A DNA stretch of 64,000 bases from Allocoprococcus sp004560705 (GCF_052065755.1 NZ_JBQHTK010000010.1:14770-78769); one strand, 5' to 3'. Shown: positions 45,501 through 54,456, counted from the first letter of the stretch. The notes: a model not told the origin generated them from the sequence alone. Program-made: numbers and translations.

Positions 45501-46274
45501 CGCAAAACGACCTCCGTCAAGCTGAACCATCGGACGCAGATCCGGCGGAATAACCGGGATTACAGTCATTACCATCCACTCCGGTCTGTTACCGGATTCA
45601 CGAAATGCCTCAACCACTTCGAGACGTTTTACAATTCTTGCACGCTTCTGTCCGGTTGCGCCTTCCAGTCCTGACTGAAGTTCTGCATATTCTTTGTCCA
45701 AATCGATTGCTTCCAGTAATTCTTTAATAGATTCCGCACCCATACCGACACGGAACTTATTGCCCCATGTTTCTCTCGCTTCCTGATACTCAGCTTCAGA
45801 AAGAACCTGCTTGTACTGAAGATCTGTCTCTCCTTTATCCAGCACGATATAAGAAGCAAAATACAGAACCTTCTCCAGTGTTCTCGGGGACAGATCCAGG
45901 ATCAGTCCCATCCGGCTCGGAATCCCCTTGAAATACCAGATATGGGAAACCGGGGCAGCAAGTGCAATGTGCCCCATACGTTCACGACGCACACTTGACT
46001 TGGTTACCTCAACCCCACAGCGGTCACAGACAACACCTTTGTAGCGGATTTTTTTATATTTTCCACAGTGACATTCCCAGTCTTTGCTCGGTCCGAAAAT
46101 TCTCTCACAGTACAGACCATCCTTTTCCGGTTTTAAAGTTCTGTAGTTAATGGTTTCCGGTTTTGTCACTTCACCGTGTGACCATTCCAGAATCTTCTCC
46201 GGAGATGCCAGACCAATTTTAATTGCATCGAATGTCATCTGCTGAGATGTTGCTTCGTTTTTATTTTCTGTCAT
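42567..46274 (-). CDS. rpoC: RNA polymerase beta' subunit
   Basis: Catalytic subunit, 1235 aa. The N-terminal zinc site is in CHCGKYKKIRYKGVVCDRCG. The catalytic Mg motif is NADFDGDQMAVH. The second zinc site is in ILTCKSHIGICAKCYGANMA. The trigger-loop region contains GEPGTQLTMRTFHTGGVA. The C-terminus is an acidic tail (after NTELAMEDEIVLDDFDDAEE) of about 50 residues. It follows rpoB by 13 bases. Confidence 0.98.
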   Translation of the reverse strand: MTENKNEATSQQMTFDAIKIGLASPEKILEWSHGEVTKPETINYRTLKPEKDGLYCERIFGPSKDWECHCGKYKKIRYKGVVCDRCGVEVTKSSVRRERMGHIALAAPVSHIWYFKGIPSRMGLILDLSPRTLEKVLYFASYIVLDKGETDLQYKQVLSEAEYQEARETWGNKFRVGMGAESIKELLEAIDLDKEYAELQSGLEGATGQKRARIVKRLEVVEAFRESGNRPEWMVMTVIPVIPPDLRPMVQLDGGRFATSDLNDLYRRIINRNNRLKRLLELGAPDIIVRNEKRMLQEAVDALIDNGRRGRPVTGPGNRALKSLSDMLKGKSGRFRQNLLGKRVDYSGRSVIVVGPELKIYQCGLPKEMAIELFKPFVMKELVANGTAHNIKNAKKMVERLQTEVWDVLEDVIKEHPVMLNRAPTLHRLGIQAFEPILVEGKAIKLHPLVCTAFNADFDGDQMAVHLPLSVEAQAECRFLLLSPNNLLKPSDGGPVAVPSQDMVLGIYYLTQERPGALGEGKAFKSINEAILAYENGVVTLHSKIKVRVTKTLPDGTEKTGTVESTLGRFIFNEIIPQDLGFVDREVEGNELLLEVDFHVGKKQLKKILEKVINTHGASKTAEVLDSVKAIGYKFSTRAAMTVSISDMTVPPQKPELIQRAQDTVDKITKNFKRGLITEEERYKEVVETWKATDDELTEALLSGLDKYNNIFMMADSGARGSDKQIKQLAGMRGLMADTTGRTIELPIKSNFREGLDVLEYFMSAHGARKGLSDTALRTADSGYLTRRLVDVSQELIIREVDCVEKGAEIPGMYVHAFMDGNEEIESLQERITGRYSCYTICDKDGNVLVKANHMITPKRAEKIMKYGVDENGNSPLKKVKIRTILTCKSHIGICAKCYGANMATGEPVQVGEAVGIIAAQSIGEPGTQLTMRTFHTGGVAGDDITQGLPRVEELFEARKPKGLAIITEFGGVATINDTKKKREIIVTNQETGESKAYLIPYGSRIKIMDGAVLEAGDELTEGSINPHDLLKIKGLRAAQDYMLQEVQRVYRLQGVEINDKHIEVIVRQMLKKIRVEEKGDTEFLPGTMVDVLEFNDVNEKLEAEGKEPATGEQIMLGITKASLATESFLSAASFQETTKVLTEAAIKGKVDHLIGLKENVLIGKLIPAGTGMKKYRDVRLNTELAMEDEIVLDDFDDAEEGEMVEAPELNAENDAANVEETADTETEFAEITEE

Positions 46275-46287
46275 TTCGGCATCCTCC

Positions 46288-49200
46288 CTATTCTAAGTCC
46301 ATATCGTCAAAATCTTCAAATTCTTCCTCAAAGTCTTCTTCAAAGTCAGCGTCATCCGGCTCTTCATCAATGTCCACAAGCTCACCATCTTCAAATTCCT
46401 GTGTGCTGTATCCATGTTTTCCGAAATCCTCGTCATTGCGGTAACGTCTGTCTCCTTCAATGATGTGGTTCAGATTTGTATCGCCATAATCTACGCTTTC
46501 CATAATCTCAACTTCTGTATTGTCATCACGCAGTACTCGTACGTCAAGGCCAAGAGACTGCAGCTCCTTCAGAAGTACTTTAAAGGATTCCGGAATACCC
46601 GGTTCAGGAATATTCTCACCTTTAATGATTGCTTCATAAGTCTTCACACGTCCTACAACGTCATCAGATTTTACTGTCAGGATTTCCTGCAGAGTGTAGG
46701 AAGCTCCGTACGCCTCAAGAGCCCAAACCTCCATTTCTCCGAAACGCTGTCCACCAAACTGCGCTTTACCACCAAGTGGCTGCTGGGTTACCAGTGAGTA
46801 AGGACCGGTTGAACGCGCATGGATCTTATCATCAACCAAATGATGCAGTTTCAGATAATGCATGTGTCCGATCGTTACCGGGCTGTCAAAGAATTCACCG
46901 GTACGTCCGTCACGAAGACGAACTTTACCGTCTCTTGACAGCGGAACCCCCTTCCAGAGTTCTCTGTGGTCTCTATTCTCATACAGATATTCCATAACCT
47001 CCGGAAGCAGCTCTTCTTTATGTCTTGCTTCAAACTCTTCCCAGCTCAAGTTTACATAATCATTCGCCAGGTCAAGCGTATCCATAATATCAACCTCATT
47101 GGCGCCATCGAAGACCGGTGTAGAAATATTGAATCCAAGAGCTTTCGCAGCCAAAGACAGATGAATCTCAAGCACCTGTCCGATATTCATACGTGACGGC
47201 ACACCCAGAGGGTTAAGCACGATATCAAGCGGACGTCCGTTCGGCAGGAACGGCATATCTTCTACAGGGAGCACACGGGAAACAACACCCTTGTTACCAT
47301 GACGTCCGGCCATCTTATCACCAACAGAAATCTTTCTCTTCTGAGCGATATAAATACGAACTGCCTGATTTACTCCCGGTGAGAGTTCATCTCCATTTTC
47401 TCTTGTAAATACTTTTGCATCCACAACGATACCGTATTCGCCATGCGGTACTTTCAAAGAAGTATCTCTTACTTCACGGGCTTTTTCACCAAAGATTGCC
47501 CGAAGCAGTCTCTCTTCTGCCGTCAGCTCTGTTTCACCCTTCGGTGTCACTTTACCGACGAGGATGTCCCCGGCACGAACTTCCGCACCGATACGGATAA
47601 TACCTCTTTCATCCAGATCTTTCAGCGCATCGTCACCGACACCCGGAATATCACGTGTAATTTCTTCCGGCCCAAGCTTGGTGTCACGGGCTTCTGCTTC
47701 ATACTCTTCAATATGCACAGAAGTGTATACATCATCCTGTACCAGTCTTTCACTTAACAGAACAGCATCCTCGTAGTTATAACCTTCCCAGGTCATGAAG
47801 CCGATCAGCGGGTTCTTACCAAGCGCCATCTCACCATTTGATGTAGACGGGCCGTCTGCAATAACCTGTCCTGCCTCTACCCGTTCTCCCTTGACAACAA
47901 TCGTTCTCTGATTATAACAGTTACTCTGGTTACTGCGGAGGAATTTGGTCAATTTATACGTTTTCCTGGTCTTATCATCCTGCTTAATTACGATTTCTGT
48001 TGCAGTTGCGCGTTCTACCACACCGCCCTGTTCTGCCACAATGCAGACTCCCGAGTCAACGGCTGATTTTACTTCCATACCAGTTCCGACAACCGGTGCT
48101 TCGGTCATCAAAAGCGGTACCGCCTGACGCTGCATGTTGGATCCCATCAGCGCACGGTTGGCATCGTCATTTTCCAGGAAAGGAATCAATGCTGTAGCTA
48201 CAGAGAATACCATCTTCGGAGAAACGTCCATATAGTCAAACATTCTTCTCTCATATTCCTGAGTCTCTTCACGGTAACGACCAGATACATTCTTATGAAT
48301 GAAATGTCCTTCTTCATCCAGTGGCTCATTCGCCTGTGCTACATGATAATTATCTTCTTCATCTGCTGTCATATAGACAACATCATCTGTTACTACCGGG
48401 TTCATCGGATCGCTCTTGTCGATCTTACGATACGGAGCCTCCACGAAACCGTATTCATTAATTCTCGCATAACATGCCAGAGAGTTGATAAGCCCAATGT
48501 TCGGTCCTTCAGGTGTCTCAATCGGGCACATTCTTCCATAGTGAGAATAGTGTACATCTCGAACCTCGAATCCGGCACGGTCACGAGACAGACCACCTGG
48601 GCCAAGGGCAGACAGACGTCTCTTATGAGTCAGCTCACCCAGCGGGTTATTCTGATCCATAAACTGTGACAACTGAGATGAACCAAAGAATTCTTTCACA
48701 GCTGCCGTAACCGGTTTAATATTGATCAAAGACTGCGGGGATACCCCTTCCAGATCCTGTGTTGTCATTCTTTCACGAACAACTCTTTCCAATCTGGACA
48801 GACCAATTCTGTACTGATTCTGAAGCAGTTCACCGACCGCACGAATACGTCTATTGCCAAGATGATCAATATCATCATCATTTCCAAGACCATATTCCAA
48901 ATGCATATTATAATTGATGGATGCGAAAATATCTTCTTTTGTAATGTGCTTCGGAATCAGCTCATGGATATTCTTGCGAATCGCATCTTTCAATTCATCG
49001 ATATCGCCTGCTGTCTCTTCCAGAAGTTCAGCGAGAACCGGATAGTACACCAGCTCCGTCACGCCCACTTCCTTAGGGTCAATGTCAACAATGCTCTGCA
49101 GATTTACCATCATATTAGAAAGAACTTTGATATTGCGTTCTCCCTCTTCTCTTGCAATCCATACATATGGGACTGCCGCGTTCTGAATTGTATCTGCAAG

Positions 49201-50151
49201 TTCTCTGTCAACTTCCGTTCCTTTTTCCGCGATCACCTCTCCTGTCAGAGGGCTTACAACATCTTCTGCCAGAACTCGTCCGTTAATACGATTACGGAGC
49301 AGAAGCTTCTTATTAAATTTATAACGTCCAACTTTAGCAAGATCATAACGCCTTGCATCAAAGAACATACTTGTGATCAGGCTTTCAGCACTGTCCACAG
49401 CAAGAGGTTCACCCGGACGAATCTTCTTGTATAATTCAAGAAGACCTTCCTGATAGTTTTCCGCTGTATCTTTGCTAAAACTTGCCAGAATCTTCGGTTC
49501 CTCACCAAAGAGTTCCAAAATCTCCGAATTCGTACCAACACCCAGGGCTCGAATCAACACTGTGATCGGCACTTTTCTGGTTCTGTCAACACGCACATAG
49601 AAAACGTCATTCGAATCCGTCTCATATTCAAGCCATGCACCACGGTTCGGAATTACCGTACAAGAAAATAATTCTTTACCGATTTTGTCATGTGCAATTC
49701 CATAATAAATGCCAGGAGAACGTACCAACTGGCTTACAATAACACGTTCTGCTCCGTTAATTACGAAAGTACCCGTCTTCGTCATTAACGGCAGATCTCC
49801 CATAAAGATCTCATGTTCGTTAATCTCATCCGTTTCCTTATTATGAAGCCTTACACGCACTTTCAGCGGTGCCGCATAAGTCGCGTCACGCTCTTTACAT
49901 TCTTCGATTGAGTACTTTACCTCGTCTTCACATAATGTAAAATCCACCAGTTCCAGACTCAGATGTCCACTGTAATCTGTAATCGGAGAAATATCATCAA
50001 ATACTTCTTTTAATCCTTCGTCTAAGAACCACTGATAGGAGTCCTTTTGAACTTCGATTAAGTTCGGCATTTGGAGTACTTCTTTTTGTCTGGAATAGCT
50101 CATACGCATACTTTTTCCGGTTGTGATGGGACGAATTCTGTTTTTCTCCAT
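46288..50151 (-). CDS. rpoB: RNA polymerase beta subunit
   Basis: 1287 aa from the ATG at 50151 (MEKNRIRPITTGKSMRMSYS) after AAGGAG; the longer frame has no ribosome binding site. The rifampicin region reads SSQLSQFMDQNNPLGELTHK and RRLSALGPGG, which is wild-type-like at the usual resistance positions. Other landmarks are GEKAREVRDTSLKVPHGEYG and KMAGRHGNKGV. The C-terminus carries an unusual acidic tail of about 40 residues rich in Asp, Glu and Phe. Confidence 0.98.
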   Translation of the reverse strand: MEKNRIRPITTGKSMRMSYSRQKEVLQMPNLIEVQKDSYQWFLDEGLKEVFDDISPITDYSGHLSLELVDFTLCEDEVKYSIEECKERDATYAAPLKVRVRLHNKETDEINEHEIFMGDLPLMTKTGTFVINGAERVIVSQLVRSPGIYYGIAHDKIGKELFSCTVIPNRGAWLEYETDSNDVFYVRVDRTRKVPITVLIRALGVGTNSEILELFGEEPKILASFSKDTAENYQEGLLELYKKIRPGEPLAVDSAESLITSMFFDARRYDLAKVGRYKFNKKLLLRNRINGRVLAEDVVSPLTGEVIAEKGTEVDRELADTIQNAAVPYVWIAREEGERNIKVLSNMMVNLQSIVDIDPKEVGVTELVYYPVLAELLEETAGDIDELKDAIRKNIHELIPKHITKEDIFASINYNMHLEYGLGNDDDIDHLGNRRIRAVGELLQNQYRIGLSRLERVVRERMTTQDLEGVSPQSLINIKPVTAAVKEFFGSSQLSQFMDQNNPLGELTHKRRLSALGPGGLSRDRAGFEVRDVHYSHYGRMCPIETPEGPNIGLINSLACYARINEYGFVEAPYRKIDKSDPMNPVVTDDVVYMTADEEDNYHVAQANEPLDEEGHFIHKNVSGRYREETQEYERRMFDYMDVSPKMVFSVATALIPFLENDDANRALMGSNMQRQAVPLLMTEAPVVGTGMEVKSAVDSGVCIVAEQGGVVERATATEIVIKQDDKTRKTYKLTKFLRSNQSNCYNQRTIVVKGERVEAGQVIADGPSTSNGEMALGKNPLIGFMTWEGYNYEDAVLLSERLVQDDVYTSVHIEEYEAEARDTKLGPEEITRDIPGVGDDALKDLDERGIIRIGAEVRAGDILVGKVTPKGETELTAEERLLRAIFGEKAREVRDTSLKVPHGEYGIVVDAKVFTRENGDELSPGVNQAVRIYIAQKRKISVGDKMAGRHGNKGVVSRVLPVEDMPFLPNGRPLDIVLNPLGVPSRMNIGQVLEIHLSLAAKALGFNISTPVFDGANEVDIMDTLDLANDYVNLSWEEFEARHKEELLPEVMEYLYENRDHRELWKGVPLSRDGKVRLRDGRTGEFFDSPVTIGHMHYLKLHHLVDDKIHARSTGPYSLVTQQPLGGKAQFGGQRFGEMEVWALEAYGASYTLQEILTVKSDDVVGRVKTYEAIIKGENIPEPGIPESFKVLLKELQSLGLDVRVLRDDNTEVEIMESVDYGDTNLNHIIEGDRRYRNDEDFGKHGYSTQEFEDGELVDIDEEPDDADFEEDFEEEFEDFDDMDLE

Positions 50152-50222
50152 TGACGTTTCACTCCTTATATAATAAATTTTCGGGTTAATTCCGCCTAAC
50201 ACTCACACAGATTTTTAAACAA

Positions 50223-50244
50223 GTGGACAGTTTTTGCCGTCCAC
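50223..50244 (-). other. Small hairpin in the rplL-rpoB gap
   Basis: GTGGAC and GTCCAC pair around an A-rich loop about 75 bases before rpoB. It may be a leader structure or RNase processing site; the function is not known. Confidence 0.4.
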
Positions 50245-50443
50245 GACTTCAATCTGTGGCTCAACTATCTCCCTTTTATCGGAAACAGTCGATTTTAGGG
50301 CGCAATTATAGCATAAATTTCCACAATAGCGCATTTTTTACTATATCATAGAGTCTGCTGGCTTGTCAAGGATTTTTTTTGTGATTTGGAATATTTTTTA
50401 AATGATTTCAAGAAACAAGAATGGTACTTCTGTCTAGAAAAAA

Positions 50444-50465
50444 CGGGGAAGATCTCTCTCCCCCG
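50444..50465 (-). terminator. Attenuating terminator between rplL and rpoB
   Basis: On the minus strand CGGGGGAGA pairs with TCTTCCCCG and is followed by TTTTTTC, 20 bases past rplL. A partial terminator here is the classic way to make more L7/L12 than beta subunit. Confidence 0.75.
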
Positions 50466-50484
50466 CTTTGGAATACTCTTAAAA

Positions 50485-50862
50485 TTACTTAAGGGCAACT
50501 TCTGCGCCTTCAGCTTCAAGTTTTGCTTTGATTTCTTCAGCTTCTGCCTTAGATACTGCTTCTTTCACTACCTTCGGTGCTCCGTCAACTAATTCTTTAG
50601 CTTCTTTTAATCCAAGTCCTGTGATTTCACGAACAACTTTGATTACTTTAACTTTAGAAGAACCAGCTGCTACTAATTCTACGTTGAATTCATCTTTTTC
50701 TTCTTCCTGAGCTGCTCCGTCTCCAGCTGCTGCTGCAACTACAACACCTGCTGCTGCAGATACACCAAATTCTTCTTCACATGCTTTAACTAATTCATTT
50801 AATTCTAATACAGATAATTCTTTGATAGCTTCAATAAATTCTGCTGTTGTTAATTTTGCCAT
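50485..50862 (-). CDS. rplL: 50S ribosomal protein L7/L12
   Basis: The stalk protein that recruits translational GTPases, 125 aa. The N-terminal dimerisation domain (MAKLTTAEFIEAIKELSVLE), alanine-rich hinge (AAAGVVVAAAAGDGAAQEEE) and C-terminal domain (VREITGLGLKEAKELVDGAP) are all present. The ATG at 50862 follows GGAGG by 8 bases; the longer frame starts inside that site. Confidence 0.97.
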   Translation of the reverse strand: MAKLTTAEFIEAIKELSVLELNELVKACEEEFGVSAAAGVVVAAAAGDGAAQEEEKDEFNVELVAAGSSKVKVIKVVREITGLGLKEAKELVDGAPKVVKEAVSKAEAEEIKAKLEAEGAEVALK

Positions 50863-50897
50863 TTTATTTTCCTCCATTTGATATTTTTATAATACTC

Positions 50898-51410
50898 TTA
50901 TTCTTCTGCTGCGGCTTCTGCCGGAGCTCCATTCTGCTCTGCGATCTGATTAAGCACACGAGCAAGATTGGTAATCGGTGACTGTAAGCTTCCAAGTAAC
51001 TTGGACAGTAATTCTTCTCTTGATGGAACCTTAGATAACTCTGCAACTCCGTTAGCGTCATATACTGTGCCTTCAACCACACCTGCTTTAACTTCAAGAG
51101 CCTGAGCTGTCTTTGCAAACTTGCAAATAATTCTTGCCGGTGCTGTTGCATCGTCTTTAGAAATTGCAATAGCGCTCGGTCCTTCCAGATATTCGTCTAA
51201 CTGTGCGAAATCTGTTCCTTCAAAAGCTCTCTTCATCATTGTGTTTTTGCAGACTTTGTAAACAATACCAGCTTCTCTTAACTGCTTACGAAGTTCTGTG
51301 TCTTGTGCTACAGTTAATCCGCGGTAGTCAACCAGCACGATTGACTGTGCATCAGTGATATCATCTACGATTGCCTGAACGATAGGTTGTTTTAATTCAA
51401 CTTTTGCCAC
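50898..51410 (-). CDS. rplJ: 50S ribosomal protein L10
   Basis: Base of the ribosomal stalk, 170 aa, with a GTG start after AAGGAGGT (MAKVELKQPIVQAIVDDITD). The rRNA-binding N-domain contains SIVLVDYRGLTVAQDTELRK. The C-terminal helix binds L7/L12 dimers. An L10-type leader directly upstream provides autoregulation. Confidence 0.97.
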   Translation of the reverse strand: MAKVELKQPIVQAIVDDITDAQSIVLVDYRGLTVAQDTELRKQLREAGIVYKVCKNTMMKRAFEGTDFAQLDEYLEGPSAIAISKDDATAPARIICKFAKTAQALEVKAGVVEGTVYDANGVAELSKVPSREELLSKLLGSLQSPITNLARVLNQIAEQNGAPAEAAAEE

Positions 51411-51575
51411 GAATGGTGCACCTCCTTGTATTATTTATGAGCTGCCTAGAAAAAGCTCCCTGTCCGCAGACTGGAAGCTTCTATAAATTCAAACTTTTAT
51501 CGAATTCGTTTCTTCCTCGGTAGGCGTTTTCATCCTTATGCCTTGCGGCACCTACTGTCTCTGGCAGTTACGCTA
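51411..51575 (-). promoter_or_regulatory. Ribosomal protein L10 leader with terminator
   Basis: The leader contains the conserved L10-leader segment CTGCCAGAGACAGTAGGTGC (about 51549-51568) and its GCCTACCGAGGAAGA partner region (about 51513-51527). It ends in a terminator-type hairpin (AGCTTCC...GGGAGCT, 51454-51479, then TTTTTC). L10(L12)4 binding should favour termination and thus repress rplJL. Confidence 0.85.
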
Positions 51576-51578
51576 TAT

Positions 51579-51607
51579 ATAATAACAGGTGTTCTCCTGT
51601 TCGTCAA
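51579..51607 (-). promoter_or_regulatory. rplJL promoter
   Basis: On the minus strand TTGACG (51607-51602), 17 bp, TATTAT (51584-51579). It lies just past the stop of the HTH-Uma2 gene, so rplJL keeps its own promoter despite the upstream insertion. Confidence 0.7.
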
Positions 51608-51640
51608 GTACTTTTTGGATTTTTTCGTAATTTTTTCAGC

Positions 51641-52453
51641 TTACCACAGTATATCAAACTCAGAAAAATCAATTTCCGCACCAGCCCATATTCTCATCGG
51701 AACTTTATCCTCAAAGTCATAATGCATTACTTCAAACTCCGTGTCGCTTCCTTGAAGCCAATATGTAGAGATGTCCTTCTTCTCCGGATCGATGATCCAG
51801 TATTCGCGTACTCCTGCCTTCCAATATTTATTAAGCTTGATCATATAATCCCGCTTGCGGCTGGATGGCGATACTACTTCAGCCACAAAATCCGGCGCAC
51901 CATTAATTCTTCGCCCGTCCGTCAGTTCTTTGTCGCATATCACCACAAGATCAGGCTGAAGCATCGTTTTATTATCTTTATTAAGGCAGACATCTATAGG
52001 TGAAAGGATCACTCTGCACTCCCCTTCATTTTTCTTGACATAATCCCTCATATAATAACACAGTTCACCAATTATTTCCTGATGTACAATTGTCGGGGCA
52101 TCCATATAGATCAGATAACCGTCTATCAGCTCTGCTCTCACTTCTTCCGGAAGCGCATAGTAATCCTCTAATGTATACTCCCCATCCTTTTTCATTGTAT
52201 CGTAGGCAATGGACTCTTCCCGAATGCAAAGAACAGGTTCCGATTCCGTATGATACCGGAATTCCTTCCGCTGAAGCGCACGATCCAATGCGTCTAGCGT
52301 ATCAATCTGCGGCGATTTTGTCGCTCCACTCAAGATCTTATTCACAGTCCCCAGCGATACCCCTGAATAGTCAGCAAGCTGTTTATTCGTAAGACCCAAT
52401 TGTTTTTTCCGATTCTTAATATCACGTATATCCATTCCCGTTCCTCCTTCCAT
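51641..52453 (-). CDS. HTH-Uma2 protein: XRE-type DNA-binding domain fused to Uma2 endonuclease-like domain, copy 1
   Basis: A 270-residue protein. Residues of about 5-60 are an XRE/Cro helix-turn-helix (KQLGLTNKQLADYSGVSLGT, then VNKILSGATKSPQIDTLDAL). Residues of about 85-265 are a Uma2 (DUF820) PD-(D/E)XK fold: LPEEVRAELIDGYLIYMDAP, MLQPDLVVICD, APDFVAEVVSPSSRKRDYMI, and YWKAGVREYWIIDPEKKDI. Active-site Asp, Glu and Lys are kept. Family function is unknown. It sits between rplA and rplJ, a place normally empty, and its 5' end is duplicated on the far side of an IS element. Confidence 0.85.
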   Translation of the reverse strand: MEGGTGMDIRDIKNRKKQLGLTNKQLADYSGVSLGTVNKILSGATKSPQIDTLDALDRALQRKEFRYHTESEPVLCIREESIAYDTMKKDGEYTLEDYYALPEEVRAELIDGYLIYMDAPTIVHQEIIGELCYYMRDYVKKNEGECRVILSPIDVCLNKDNKTMLQPDLVVICDKELTDGRRINGAPDFVAEVVSPSSRKRDYMIKLNKYWKAGVREYWIIDPEKKDISTYWLQGSDTEFEVMHYDFEDKVPMRIWAGAEIDFSEFDILW

Positions 52454-52497
52454 TCAATCTGCACTTGCCCGCCACGCCTCTTTATATATTATATATT
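52365..52497. repeat. 133-bp direct repeat, left copy
   Basis: Identical over 133 bp to 54457-54589. It covers the first 29 codons of the HTH-Uma2 gene, its ribosome binding site and an A/T-rich stretch, and abuts the IS element. Interpreted as an unusually long target-site duplication. Confidence 0.9.
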
Positions 52498-52522
52498 CCT
52501 GTCTTTGACAGTTAGCAAAAGA

Positions 52523-52567
52523 AAAAATCGCTGTATCCCTTGCGCTTACTTGGGTACAGCGATTTTT
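52523..52567. terminator. Terminator at the transposase 3' end
   Basis: A perfect 13-bp stem (AAAAATCGCTGTA/TACAGCGATTTTT) with T runs on both strands. It insulates the HTH-Uma2 gene from transposase transcription. Confidence 0.85.
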
Positions 52568-52591
52568 ATCGTTGTTATAGAGTATTGTAAT

Positions 52592-54319
52592 TTATTTCCT
52601 TCCTTTACTTTGTTTCTGAATTGTTTTCATTTTACTTTTGGTTATGAATTGATAGTCTGTTCGAAATCCACAAGCTTCATGAAGATCATCTGTAATGGAC
52701 TCGCGCTTATATGTAGGAATAAATCCTTGTTCTTGAACCTCGACAAAATTTATTGTTTTCAAGGTATCTAACAGTTCTTCACAGGTATATTTTGATTCGA
52801 GCTTTTTCGTAAGAAAACGATAGATTATCAGTGCGAGAAAACAAATCAGAAAATGTGCCTTAATACGGTTTTCATCCTGTAGATAAACAGGTCTTGCCGA
52901 AAAATCCGTTTTCATAATTCGAAAACATTCTTCTATTTGCCATCTGCCTTCACTGACTTTTAAAACATCTCCAACTTCATCATCCAGAAGATCTGTGCAT
53001 ACAGCATAAAGTCCATCATATTGAGATTCTTCTGCAATCTTATTTTCGTCCAGGTAATGATGGATATCAGCGACTTCACCTTCTTTGGTAGAAGCTGTGG
53101 TTCCGATAAAACGGGCTGGATCGTTTGGGTTTTTACGATTCTTTTTTGTGTTTCCTGAATCTAACATTTTTTGTGCACGTTCCACTTGTTTATCGCGAAG
53201 CGTTTTCTGATAAATCGCATATTTAGGTGAGTATGTAATGATCAGGCGCTGGTGAAGTTTCTTTGTAGTATAGGGTTCATCTTTATAATAAAGGCCTTTA
53301 TCATCTGCAGGTAGTTTTGTGATATCAACGGGTGTATCATCCGAAACTCTTTTAAACCCTTGTGGATTCAAAGCCCATTCTTTTTCTTCTTTTTTCAGTT
53401 TCTTGATAGACTGGGTTACGATATAGGCTCTTTCTCCCATATGATTATAGGATCTGATATCTTCAGATCCCAGTCCGGCATCACTACAATAGATAAATTT
53501 CTGACAGCCAAACTCTCCAAGAACTTTCTTTTCCAATGGTTTTAGTGAGGTTTGTTCGTTTGCGTTTCCGGGGAAGAGTGAAAAAGCAAGTGGAATGCCA
53601 TCCCCATCCATAAATAATCCCATTTGGATAATAGGATTTGGTCGGTGTTCTTTGCTTTTTCCGTATTTTTTGCTGCCATCTTCCTGTTCAATCTCAAAGT
53701 AATAATTCGAACAATCATAATAAAGGACTTTATCATTTCTGGATCCTAAAAAATGACTGTTTTTATAAACTTCTGATTGTATGAGATCACATTCATTCCC
53801 AAGAACGTCCAATGCACGATAAACATCATGGAGTTCATAAGAAGGCTTCTCTAAGAATTCTGACGCTGCTTTAAAAGAAGAGCGTTTGCTGGAAGGCTCC
53901 AGAATCCTGGCATAAACTAAATCGGAAAGGATTGCATTGATATCATATTTGAATTTATATTTTGATTTTAATTTGCGGCAAATTTTATCTATATGGAGTT
54001 GATAATAGATGGATTGTAAAAAAAGATAACCGCCGCGATAGAAAACTTGTTTCTCATAATCCAGTTGTCTGTCAGCATGAAAAGTAATCTGGATCGATTT
54101 GTTTTCCTGTTCTTGTTTGTACTTTAAGGTTTCAAGTCTGGCTTCTTCTTTAGCCCAAGCCATCACATCATCACGAGTTGGTCCATGTTCAGGTAAAAGA
54201 TCTTTTAAAGTTCCCAATTTCCGAACAATAACAGAAGTGCTTACACCTTTATCGTTGATGTATCCTTTTGAGATATAAAAGGATTCAGCATTTTTTGATT
54301 TGGATGTAATAACTCTCAT
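52592..54319 (-). CDS. IS1634-family DDE transposase
   Basis: A 575-residue transposase from the ATG at 54319 (MRVITSKSKNAESFYISKGY) after GGGGG; the longer frame upstream is not supported. The DDE core is seen in VLYYDCSNYYFEIEQEDGSK and IQMGLFMDGDGIPLAFSLFP (first Asp region), FIYCSDAGLGSEDIRSYNHM (second Asp) and EGRWQIEECFRIMKTDFSAR (Glu with the YREK-like helix). It appears intact, so the element may be active. Confidence 0.93.
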   Translation of the reverse strand: MRVITSKSKNAESFYISKGYINDKGVSTSVIVRKLGTLKDLLPEHGPTRDDVMAWAKEEARLETLKYKQEQENKSIQITFHADRQLDYEKQVFYRGGYLFLQSIYYQLHIDKICRKLKSKYKFKYDINAILSDLVYARILEPSSKRSSFKAASEFLEKPSYELHDVYRALDVLGNECDLIQSEVYKNSHFLGSRNDKVLYYDCSNYYFEIEQEDGSKKYGKSKEHRPNPIIQMGLFMDGDGIPLAFSLFPGNANEQTSLKPLEKKVLGEFGCQKFIYCSDAGLGSEDIRSYNHMGERAYIVTQSIKKLKKEEKEWALNPQGFKRVSDDTPVDITKLPADDKGLYYKDEPYTTKKLHQRLIITYSPKYAIYQKTLRDKQVERAQKMLDSGNTKKNRKNPNDPARFIGTTASTKEGEVADIHHYLDENKIAEESQYDGLYAVCTDLLDDEVGDVLKVSEGRWQIEECFRIMKTDFSARPVYLQDENRIKAHFLICFLALIIYRFLTKKLESKYTCEELLDTLKTINFVEVQEQGFIPTYKRESITDDLHEACGFRTDYQFITKSKMKTIQKQSKGRK

Positions 54320-54456
54320 AGGAAATACCCCCTTTTCCACATTATACCATACATTGCAATAAAATACAATACAATAAAACCAAAAAGTTGACACAAAAAA
54401 AACAGGTTTTATGCGGCCTGCAAGTACTTTTCCTATTGTTTAACTGTCAAACTCCC

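Larger units (their letters stand above)
52498..54456 (-). mobile_element. IS1634-family insertion sequence
   Basis: An element of about 1.96 kb with one transposase gene. Inverted end motifs TTTGACAGTTA (52504-52514) and TAACTGTCAAA (54441-54451) lie 5-6 bases inside the flanking direct repeats. A terminator (AAAAATCGCTGTA/TACAGCGATTTTT, 52523-52567) follows the transposase. IS1634 of Mycoplasma mycoides is known to make long, variable direct duplications, which fits the 133-bp flanks. Confidence 0.88.

Noticed and set aside
46414..49434. Long plus-strand open frames inside rpoB and rpoC
   Set aside because: They are antisense shadows of highly conserved genes and lack ribosome sites or recognisable domains.
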